A stretch of DNA of 17,696 bases from an uncultured Clostridia bacterium. Lineage in GTDB: Bacteria > Bacillota > Clostridia > UBA1381. The translations under genes were made by a program, and so were the position numbers. The notes beneath the pieces were generated by a model. That model saw only the letters and a list, made by a program, of their open reading frames with translations. It was not told where the DNA came from and made no database searches. The DNA is taken from the NCBI GenBank assembly GCA_944391255.1, contig CALXSW010000178.1, forward strand, positions 1-17,696, given 5' to 3'. How positions within the stretch are numbered: position 1 is the stretch's first letter; every line of letters begins with the position of its first letter. Of the stretch, positions 7,684 to 13,623 are shown one piece after another.

Positions 7684-9215
7684 TGTTCGCAAGAGAAAAT
7701 ATTCGCACCATGAAGGATCTTGTTTACACGGGCGCTGAACGATTCGGCGATGATCCGTTTATGAGATGGTATGTAAAAAAAGATCTTCATGAAAAGACTT
7801 ATAATCAGATAAAGCATGATGTTGATGCTATAGCTGTATGGCTTGAGAAAAATTTTGATTACGGCGCTCATGCCGCTATCATAGGCGGAACAAGCTATAA
7901 TTACGTTGCCGCATGGTTCGGCATAGCGTGCTGCGGAGACGTTACTGTTCCTCTATCTCCTTCAAACGGAGTTGACGCGCTCGCTGACGAGATAAACAGA
8001 TCGGATTCAGAGATCATCTTCTTTGACGAATCACATGAAAAGGATATAGAGGAATTAAAAAGGCTATGTCCGGCTGTAAAAAAATGCGTTCATATAACAA
8101 AGGAATTTGAAGGCGCCGAAAGCCTTGATAACATTATCAAAGAATATTCAGGTCAGGCACCTACGGCGGAAGTAAAGCCTGAGGCGCTTGTGGCTATTAT
8201 ATTTACATCCGGAACGACAGGTCAGAGCAAGGGCGTTATGCTCTCAAATGCCAATCTTGTAGATAACGCCACTTGTGAGCCGGACAGAGGCTACCACGGC
8301 GACAAACGTCTTTCGATACTGCCTATACATCACATCTTCTGTTTCGTCTGCGATATATTGGCTGCGTTCTGGTTCGGAAGGATACTTTGCATAAATGATT
8401 CTTTGATGAGAATACCAAAAAACCTGAAGCTGTATCAGCCTAAGCAGGCTACAGTCGTTCCGATGATAGCGGCATCTATTTTAAACAAAATGCGCGCCGC
8501 CGCGAAAACAAATCCGGACAAGCTCGCGATAGGAAAAGATGTTTTCGGCGAGGACTTTGAGATCCTCTATGCCGGAGGCTCATATCTCAGTCCTGAAATA
8601 ATAGACGGTTACCGTGAATTCGGTATAGCTATATCACAGGGTTATGGAATGACAGAATGCGCGTCAAGAATTTCTTCAAATTCCGGTATAAACGATCCTT
8701 CAAAATACACATCAGTAGGCCGCACTGTTGCCGGCTGCTCTGTAAAGATCGTTGACGGCGAGATATGGGTAAAGAGTCCATCTGTAATGATGGGATACTA
8801 TAAAAACCCTGAAGAAACAGCAAAAACTCTTACAGAGGACGGCTGGCTTAAAACAGGTGATCTCGGATATATAGACGAGGACAATTTTGTTTATCTGACA
8901 GGCCGCAAAAAGAATCTTATCATTCTTTCAAACGGTGAAAATATATCGCCTGAGGAGCTTGAAAACAAATTCGCGCTCTTTAAGCCTGTAAAAGAAATCG
9001 TTGTCTACGGAAAAGACGATGTTATAACAGCTGAAGTATACCCTGATCCTGAATATGAGTCAGACGATATAAGAGCGGAGATACAGGCTGAAATAGACAG
9101 AATAAACGAGTCACTGCCTACTATAAAGCAGATACACGCTCTTGTTATCCGTGATACAGAGTTTGAAAAGACTGCTTCTAAAAAGATAAAGAGAAATTCC
9201 ATAACGGCTTTATAA
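7683..9215 (+). CDS. stand-alone acyl-adenylating ligase (AMP-binding)
   Basis: ANL-superfamily enzyme (510 residues) that would activate a carboxylic acid as acyl-AMP and load it on the adjacent carrier protein. Motifs in order: P-loop FTSGTTGQSKGV (174-185), GYGMTE (320-325), TGDLGYID (391-398; D393), GRKKNLI (407-413; R408), and a C-terminal KTASKKIKR (496-504) in which K501 is the expected catalytic lysine. Where amino-acid-activating NRPS domains have the A4 motif FDxS, this protein has LPIHHIF (213-219), as in long-chain acyl-CoA synthetases and fatty acyl-AMP ligases. A fatty or other aliphatic acid is therefore the likelier substrate. It is one polypeptide with no fused carrier. Strong coupling to the carrier gene (one-base overlap) argues for a dedicated pair. 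Ligation to CoA instead remains possible. Confidence 0.85.
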   Translation: MFARENIRTMKDLVYTGAERFGDDPFMRWYVKKDLHEKTYNQIKHDVDAIAVWLEKNFDYGAHAAIIGGTSYNYVAAWFGIACCGDVTVPLSPSNGVDALADEINRSDSEIIFFDESHEKDIEELKRLCPAVKKCVHITKEFEGAESLDNIIKEYSGQAPTAEVKPEALVAIIFTSGTTGQSKGVMLSNANLVDNATCEPDRGYHGDKRLSILPIHHIFCFVCDILAAFWFGRILCINDSLMRIPKNLKLYQPKQATVVPMIAASILNKMRAAAKTNPDKLAIGKDVFGEDFEILYAGGSYLSPEIIDGYREFGIAISQGYGMTECASRISSNSGINDPSKYTSVGRTVAGCSVKIVDGEIWVKSPSVMMGYYKNPEETAKTLTEDGWLKTGDLGYIDEDNFVYLTGRKKNLIILSNGENISPEELENKFALFKPVKEIVVYGKDDVITAEVYPDPEYESDDIRAEIQAEIDRINESLPTIKQIHALVIRDTEFEKTASKKIKRNSITAL

Positions 9216-9233
9216 AGCTGTAAGGATCATAAT

Positions 9234-10151
9234 ATGACTAAAAATAGTTTTACATTTACGTCATCGAATAAGATCGACACTATCCACGCGCGTGAATGGA
9301 TCCCTGACAACAAGCCAAAAGCCATAATACAGCTCGCGCACGGCATGCAGGAATACATGAAAAATTATGAGAGATTTGCTGAGTTTTTGTGCGGACGCGG
9401 ATACTATGTCATAGGTCACGACTGCATAGGTCACGGCGACACAGCCCGAAACGGCGAGCTTGGTCATTTCACAGACCGTGACAGCAGCGAGTTTCTTCTG
9501 CTCGATATGAGAAAGATCACCGAGCTTTCCCGCGGCAGGTTCAGCGGACTTCCGCATATAATGTACGGTCACAGCTTCGGCTCATTTCTCACGAGAATAT
9601 ATATTTCGCGCTACCGTGATATCGACGGAGCTATACTTATGGGCAGCGGCGATCTTGATCTTAAGCATGTGCGGCGTCTGCTCCGGATCATCAGCTTCCA
9701 GCTGCGCCGCAAAGACTGCTTATACAGGAGCAAGCTCCTCGCGGTTGCCGCATTCGGGAAAAAGCTGCGCAAATTTTTGCCGCTCAAAAACTCGTTTGAG
9801 TGGACAACGCGCGATAATGAAAAGGTAATGGAATATCTCAAAGACAGCAAGAACAATTATTTATTCACTTTGCATGGATTTTCAACATTATTTCTGACTG
9901 TAAACAAAGCTCAGGAAGAATCGGTGATAGAAAACACCGAAAAAAACACGCGTATCCTGCTTATATCGGGCGACAATGACGCTATAGGCGATTTTGGCAA
10001 GGGAGTTAAGCGTGTGTATAACGATATGATTTCAAAAGGCTTAAAAAATGTCACGATAAAATTATTCCCTGATGCAAGACACAATCTTCTTCAGGAAACA
10101 TGTTATAAAGAAGTACACAGCTATATATCAGACTGGTGCGACAATATATAA
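9234..10151 (+). CDS. alpha/beta-hydrolase, lysophospholipase-like (Hydrolase_4)
   Basis: A 305-residue cytosolic serine hydrolase with no signal peptide. The oxyanion-side motif AHGMQEY (35-41) is typical of the monoacylglycerol-lipase/lysophospholipase group (PF12146). The nucleophile elbow is GHSFGS (112-117, S114), the acid is D249 in SGDNDAIG, and the histidine is H283 in FPDARHN. The catalytic triad is therefore complete. It starts 18 bases after the ligase stop with AAGGAT (9222-9227) 6 bases before ATG, and is the last gene before the operon terminator. In this context it could release or edit carrier-bound acyl groups like a type II thioesterase, supply fatty acid to the ligase, or deacylate the product. 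Sequence alone cannot choose among these. Confidence 0.88.
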   Translation: MTKNSFTFTSSNKIDTIHAREWIPDNKPKAIIQLAHGMQEYMKNYERFAEFLCGRGYYVIGHDCIGHGDTARNGELGHFTDRDSSEFLLLDMRKITELSRGRFSGLPHIMYGHSFGSFLTRIYISRYRDIDGAILMGSGDLDLKHVRRLLRIISFQLRRKDCLYRSKLLAVAAFGKKLRKFLPLKNSFEWTTRDNEKVMEYLKDSKNNYLFTLHGFSTLFLTVNKAQEESVIENTEKNTRILLISGDNDAIGDFGKGVKRVYNDMISKGLKNVTIKLFPDARHNLLQETCYKEVHSYISDWCDNI

Positions 10152-10162
10152 CAATAGTTAAT

Positions 10163-10210
10163 GAGGCTGCGGTCAAAGTTCAAACGAGCTTTGACCGCAG
10201 CCTCTTATTA
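10163..10210 (+). terminator. perfect 16-bp terminator, probably bidirectional
   Basis: GAGGCTGCGGTCAAAG (10163-10178) pairs with CTTTGACCGCAGCCTC (10189-10204) without mismatch around a 10-base loop, followed by TTATTAT on the plus strand. It lies between the convergent hydrolase and flavoprotein genes. The minus-strand flank is moderately T-rich, so it may serve both. Confidence 0.9.
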
Positions 10211-10212
10211 TC

Positions 10213-10830
10213 TCATCTTATAAAATTAGTTTTCGCGCCCGTTTCGGCAGCCGGTACATCTATTCCCGCTTTTTTGCCCGCGTCTATACACTTTATGAGC
10301 CATGCCATATTTTTAGCAAGATTTCTCATCGTCTGAAGACCTTCCTCGTCCTCCATAACGTCCTCCGGCTTTGAGCCGTGAACCATTGGCCAATAGGTGG
10401 AAGATACTACAGGCATCTGTCTGATCGTGAAATATTTTAATATTCCGTCGATCGTTGCCGTAGTGCCCGCGCGGCGCGCCGAGGCTACCGCTGCCGCCGG
10501 CTTGTGAGCAAGGTCCGGACAGCTCATGAAAAGGCGGTCAAGAAGGCTGTATACAGCGCCGTTCGGTGATGCGTAATATACAGGTGAGCCTACAATAAGT
10601 CCATCACATTCTGACATCTTTCCGGCTATCTCATTCACCGCGTCATCAAATACACATTTGCCGGCTGAAGCGCATGTGCCGCATGCAATACAGTCACGGA
10701 TCCCGTTATTTCCCACCCAGCAAATTTCTGTTTCTATTCCGTTATTGTTCAATTCCTTAGCCGTTTCAGCCAATGCTGTGTACGTGCAGCCCTGCTTGTG
10801 AGGACTTCCGTTTATAAGCATTACTTTCAT
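10213..10830 (-). CDS. iron-sulfur flavoprotein (NADPH-dependent FMN reductase family)
   Basis: A flavodoxin-fold redox protein of 205 residues. The FMN phosphate loop is INGSPHKQGCT (6-16), and GSPVYYASPNG (81-91) is a second flavin-binding segment. Between them C47, C50, C53 and C59 (CIACGTC then AGKC) form CX2CX2CX5C, matching the compact CX2CX2CX4-7C motif known for [4Fe-4S] iron-sulfur flavoproteins of anaerobes. Electron carrier or oxygen-detoxification roles are known for that family; the substrate here is unknown. The start is the ATG at 10830, with AGGAG (10842-10846) 11 bases upstream. The upstream in-frame TTG at 10851 is inside the SD region and unlikely. It is transcribed divergently from spo0A. 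Confidence 0.88.
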   Translation of the reverse strand: MKVMLINGSPHKQGCTYTALAETAKELNNNGIETEICWVGNNGIRDCIACGTCASAGKCVFDDAVNEIAGKMSECDGLIVGSPVYYASPNGAVYSLLDRLFMSCPDLAHKPAAAVASARRAGTTATIDGILKYFTIRQMPVVSSTYWPMVHGSKPEDVMEDEEGLQTMRNLAKNMAWLIKCIDAGKKAGIDVPAAETGAKTNFIR

Positions 10831-10867
10831 TTTACATCTATCTCCTCTCAAATTGATCTATAATTAT

Positions 10868-10896
10868 ATTATACATAAAATTCCCGATTATGTCAA
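10868..10896 (-). promoter_or_regulatory. consensus promoter of the flavoprotein gene
   Basis: On the minus strand a perfect TTGACA (10896-10891) and a perfect TATAAT (10873-10868) are 17 bases apart. This is the best sigma-A match in the window and suggests strong vegetative expression. Confidence 0.9.
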
Positions 10897-10915
10897 GCGT
10901 CCGCGCAGGCTGAAC

Positions 10916-10958
10916 GGTCGAAAAACCTCGAATAATATACGTATCGCACTCTTCGACA
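10916..10958. promoter_or_regulatory. Spo0A boxes in the spo0A/flavoprotein intergenic region
   Basis: TTCGACA at 10952-10958 is the exact reverse complement of the Spo0A box TGTCGAA. GGTCGAA at 10916-10922 differs by one base, and CCTCGAA at 10926-10932 by two. They lie 147-189 bases upstream of the spo0A ATG and just upstream of the flavoprotein promoter. Autoregulation of spo0A by Spo0A~P is established in Bacillus and reported in clostridia. Its operation here is inference from the sites. Confidence 0.55.
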
Positions 10959-11104
10959 AACTCTCTGCTGTTATGTATATATTTCGATGATTTGTTCGAT
11001 GGTTAAAGCGTCCTTTTTTATTGAAATGATCGATTTGTTATGGTAATCTTATAGTGCAAATGATTGAAAAACATTGAAAAATAAGATTTAAAGGGGAATA
11101 GACA

Positions 11105-11875
11105 ATGAGCAAAATAAAAGTATTAACTGTTGATGACGACGAAAGCTTTGTAAACACGTTCAGTGAATACCTGAAAACGACAGATTATTTTGAATCAGCC
11201 GGCTGCGCATTAAACGGCGAAGAAGCGTATGAAATGATAATTGAAACAGAGCCAGATGTGGTACTGCTCGACATGATAATGCCTCAGCTCGATGGCATAG
11301 GAGTTTTAAGAAAGATATCGGCTGCGGGACTTAAAAAGAAGCCGCTGTTCATAGTAAATTCAGCCTCATCACTGCAGAGCCTTTTTAACGTGGCAAGCCA
11401 GTACGGCGCGTCATACTTTATGATAAAGCCTCAGTCAAATGAGAGTATATGCGACGCGATAAGAGATCTGTTCGGTATAAAAGTAAGTCCTGAAACGGAC
11501 CTTGAAACAGTGTATAACGACAAAGTATACGATCTTGAAACAATGGTCACAGAATACATACACGAGCTTGGTGTTCCGGCTCATATAAAAGGATATCATT
11601 ATCTTAGAACTGCTATAATGATGGTCGTAAAAGATATGGAACTGCTTAACTATATAACGAAGGAGCTGTATCCTGAAATAGCTAAAGCGTATAAGACTAC
11701 ATCGAGCAGAGTCGAGCGCGCTATAAGGCATTCTATTGAAGTAGCCTGGACCCGCGGCAAGCCTCAGACGATGAACGAGGTTTTTGGCTACACGATAAAC
11801 ACCGGCAAGGGCAAGCCTACAAACTCCGAGTTTATAGCAATGGTAGCCGATAAAATAAGGCTTAAAATAAAATGA
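11105..11875 (+). CDS. spo0A: sporulation master response regulator Spo0A
   Basis: A 256-residue response regulator. The receiver domain (about 1-122) has the acidic pocket D10/D11, phospho-acceptor D56 in VLLDMIMP, S86 in the T/S switch position and K108. A linker is followed by the Spo0A effector domain (about 145-256) with the recognition helix SSRVERAIRHSIEVAW (200-215) and the near-invariant segment KPTNSEFIAMVADK (237-250). These are diagnostic of Spo0A rather than a generic regulator. All key residues are present, so it should be functional. SD AAGGGG (11091-11096) is 8 bases before ATG. The gene is monocistronic here; no spoIVB lies directly upstream, unlike in many Bacilli and clostridia. 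Putative Spo0A boxes precede it. Confidence 0.98.
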   Translation: MSKIKVLTVDDDESFVNTFSEYLKTTDYFESAGCALNGEEAYEMIIETEPDVVLLDMIMPQLDGIGVLRKISAAGLKKKPLFIVNSASSLQSLFNVASQYGASYFMIKPQSNESICDAIRDLFGIKVSPETDLETVYNDKVYDLETMVTEYIHELGVPAHIKGYHYLRTAIMMVVKDMELLNYITKELYPEIAKAYKTTSSRVERAIRHSIEVAWTRGKPQTMNEVFGYTINTGKGKPTNSEFIAMVADKIRLKIK

Positions 11876-11952
11876 ACGTCACATGACCTGGACATGCCGT
11901 TTTTCTTCCTTACAGCTTTCACTGATCATACGGTATTGAATCGCATATTAAA

Positions 11953-12004
11953 ACAGCCTCCGGAATTGGTATAACCATATTCTGAAGGCTGTATCTGTTT
12001 TTTA
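11953..12004. terminator. bidirectional terminator between spo0A and the phospholipase-like gene
   Basis: ACAGCCTCCGGAAT (11953-11966) pairs with ATTCTGAAGGCTGT (11979-11992) over 14 positions, with one mismatch and one G-U pair. The plus strand is followed by TGTTTTTT (11997-12004) and the minus strand by TTTTAATAT. It therefore suits both spo0A and the convergent gene ending at 12015. Confidence 0.85.
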
Positions 12005-12014
12005 CATTTTAAAA

Positions 12015-12707
12015 TCAAGCTGTTTCAGCTTTTTCACTGCTGCCAATGTCAAGCAGACCGTGCAGCTTAAGATCATAGTCTATAAGATCGACCGCGCATG
12101 ATATGAAATTGTCCATCTGCCTTTCTGTCAGATACTCATACTTTCTGTCAAGCACTCTTCCCGAGCAGTCACTGTAATAATCAGCTATAAACCGTATCTG
12201 CTTGGTGAGCTGTCCCGGCTCGTAATACGGCAGATAATCCTTTACAGTATCTGTTCTTTTAAGTATCTTATACGGCAGAAAATCAGGATGATCTCTTAGA
12301 TATTTATAATCTAAATCATACCAGTCTACCTTGATAGTTTTAAGAAATTCCGGATCCTTTTCGTATTCCTCCGCATATTTCAGTCTTGTCGGAAGATACA
12401 TCATCGATGACCATAATATATCGGTCAAAAGATGGATATAGTATCCGAGGTAGAATTCGTAATCAGCTCCGCGTTTTTCATCCTGCAGATACTCCTCACG
12501 AAATCTCCAATATTCACAATAAACCTTAATTCCTCCCGGTGCCCAGTGAGTTATTTCCGGCGGCGGCGTGAATTCTCCGAAGCTGTCCTTTACTCCGTAT
12601 CCGCAGTCGGGTGCAACAGAACCAAGCACAAAACCAGTAGGATCCTCGATAAGCTTACGCGCAATATACTGTTCAGCAATGCGCATATGTACTCCCCACG
12701 TTGCCAT
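12015..12707 (-). CDS. zinc-dependent phospholipase C-like protein
   Basis: A 230-residue protein with the fold of the zinc-dependent phospholipase C family (PF00882), as seen in clostridial alpha-toxin and in many uncharacterised cytosolic homologues. Ligand-like residues are visible in order: TWGVHMRIAE (H7), GSVAPDCGY (D34), ITHW (H54), and YLGYYIHLLTDILWS (H92, D96). The remainder is helical. There is no signal peptide and no C-terminal membrane-binding (PLAT) domain, so a secreted toxin role is unlikely. The substrate is unknown. The start ATG at 12707 has AAAGGAA about 6 bases upstream; the TTG codons further upstream overlap this SD. A promoter at 12815-12843 fits. Confidence 0.8.
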   Translation of the reverse strand: MATWGVHMRIAEQYIARKLIEDPTGFVLGSVAPDCGYGVKDSFGEFTPPPEITHWAPGGIKVYCEYWRFREEYLQDEKRGADYEFYLGYYIHLLTDILWSSMMYLPTRLKYAEEYEKDPEFLKTIKVDWYDLDYKYLRDHPDFLPYKILKRTDTVKDYLPYYEPGQLTKQIRFIADYYSDCSGRVLDRKYEYLTERQMDNFISCAVDLIDYDLKLHGLLDIGSSEKAETA

Positions 12708-12814
12708 AGTAATTCCTTTCAACAATAATAATCACGCGGATACCTGATAAATATATCTATCAAACTCCGCACCATACATATTAAAAAAAGTAATATTCCC
12801 TTGCACGGTTACAT

Positions 12815-12843
12815 ATTATATACCATTTCATTTTAAATTTCAA
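12815..12843 (-). promoter_or_regulatory. promoter of the phospholipase-like gene
   Basis: On the minus strand TTGAAA (12843-12838) and a perfect TATAAT (12820-12815) are 17 bases apart. The predicted leader is about 100 bases long. Confidence 0.8.
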
Positions 12844-13130
12844 GTGTTAAAACTCAACAAATTGCCGTTTTAAGTCATTTTTGTGCAAATTGTAAATGCG
12901 ATCTCAAAAAAAATAAATGCGCTTAGCAGATAGCACAAATGAGATCGTACTAACCGCTGAGATCCGCAGTAATGAGCGCGTATTTTAACGTAAAATCAGA
13001 TATCAGCCGTACAATGCGACTTGTTTTAAGTGGTTTCATATGACTAAATAAACCGCTTATATTCAACAATATGCTAAAACGTCCTTATCTGCCACTAATA
13101 TAACAAGCTTATCATTCAAACTAAAAGCGC
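12844..13130 (+). ncRNA. candidate small RNA upstream of an orphan terminator
   Basis: A stretch of nearly 300 bases without a plausible reading frame but rich in local pairings. CGATCTC (12899-12905) pairs with GAGATCG (12941-12947). TATTTTA and TAAAAT flank ACG near 12981-12996. AAGTGGTTT (13028-13036) pairs with AAACCGCTT (13050-13058), and ATATT with AATAT (13060-13073). It runs directly into a tandem hairpin plus U tract at 13131-13195. No plus-strand gene exists between the terminated spo0A and this terminator. The 5' end is not defined, since I found no good sigma-A promoter on the plus strand. It matches no RNA family I recognise, so treat it as a hypothesis. Confidence 0.35.
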
Positions 13131-13195
13131 CCATTTAGATCCCGCAGCGGCATTATTCCGCGGCGGGATAAATGGAGCCGTGAGCGGCTTTTTTT
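13131..13195 (+). terminator. tandem hairpin and orphan intrinsic terminator
   Basis: Hairpin A: CCATTTA (13131-13137), TCCCGC (13140-13145) and GCGG (13147-13150) pair with CCGC (13158-13161), GCGGGA (13163-13168) and TAAATGG (13169-13175), with a 2-base bulge, one mismatch and a 7-base loop. Hairpin B follows with no gap: AGCCG (13176-13180), loop TGAG, CGGCT (13185-13189), then T to 13195. This is an excellent plus-strand terminator without an annotated plus-strand gene to terminate. Confidence 0.85.
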
Positions 13196-13221
13196 GTCAC
13201 ACACGCCTTAAATAAGACATA

Positions 13222-13410
13222 TCAGTGAAACATATTTATAGCATTGTCTATCATGCCGCCCATACTTTTAAATACTCCCTCTGTTTTCTTAGCAAGCCGA
13301 TTGCGCTGACGGTCTGTTACAGGATCGGCAAGCATTGTTACTGCCGCGCCTATTATAAGTCCCGCGGTGATACCTTTAAAGAAAACTGAGCTTTGCGAAC
13401 ACATCATCAT
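13222..13410 (-). CDS. YtxH-like small membrane protein
   Basis: A 62-residue protein. A single hydrophobic segment at about residues 10-28 (FKGITAGLIIGAAVTML) is followed by a charged amphipathic stretch (DPVTDRQRNRLAKK). This resembles the YtxH/gas-vesicle-like family in which a glycine-rich membrane helix precedes a basic helix; those proteins are linked to envelope stress in Bacillus, but no function is known here. Three consecutive ATG codons begin the frame. The only SD-like AAAGG lies 12 bases upstream of the first, and upstream ATGs in another frame stop at once. It is monocistronic. Confidence 0.65.
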   Translation of the reverse strand: MMMCSQSSVFFKGITAGLIIGAAVTMLADPVTDRQRNRLAKKTEGVFKSMGGMIDNAINMFH

Positions 13411-13533
13411 TATATCATCATACCTTTCTTTTTTGTACTAATAGTTTTAGGAAAAGATTTGTGTAATATTCATGTTTTTTTATAAAAAGCATGTGTAAAT
13501 ATATCAAAAAGCAGAAAATTTATGTATTGTGTA

Positions 13534-13561
13534 TTGACATATTTTTTATTTATGATATTAT
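13534..13561 (+). promoter_or_regulatory. promoter of the DUF1015 gene
   Basis: TTGACA (13534-13539) and TATTAT (13556-13561) are 16 bases apart, with TGA just before the -10 (extended element). The predicted leader is about 55 bases. Confidence 0.75.
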
Positions 13562-13623
13562 TATATTGGGGTATATATTAACACGATACAATTGCATGAT
13601 TTTACTTTAAGGAGTTGATATAA

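Larger units (their letters stand above)
12708..13221. other. 514-base intergenic region: minus promoter, orphan terminator, no gene
   Basis: This is the longest gene-free stretch in the window. It contains the minus-strand promoter at 12815-12843, the AT-rich leader of the phospholipase-like gene, the hairpin-rich candidate RNA region and the plus-strand terminator at 13131-13195. No reading frame in it has both a start with SD and a credible protein. No repeats, tRNA or insertion sequence ends are visible. Confidence 0.6.

Noticed and set aside
10831..10851. TTG start adding seven residues to the flavoprotein
   Set aside because: The extension consists of the SD region itself; the FMN fold normally begins at MKVMLINGS.
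10905..10935. Sigma-H-type promoter for spo0A
   Set aside because: GCAGGCTGA and CTCGAATAA resemble the two elements, but each has mismatches and the spacing is off.
12708..12725. TTG start adding six residues to the phospholipase-like protein
   Set aside because: The extension overlaps the AAAGGAA SD; MATWGVH is the family-typical N-terminus.
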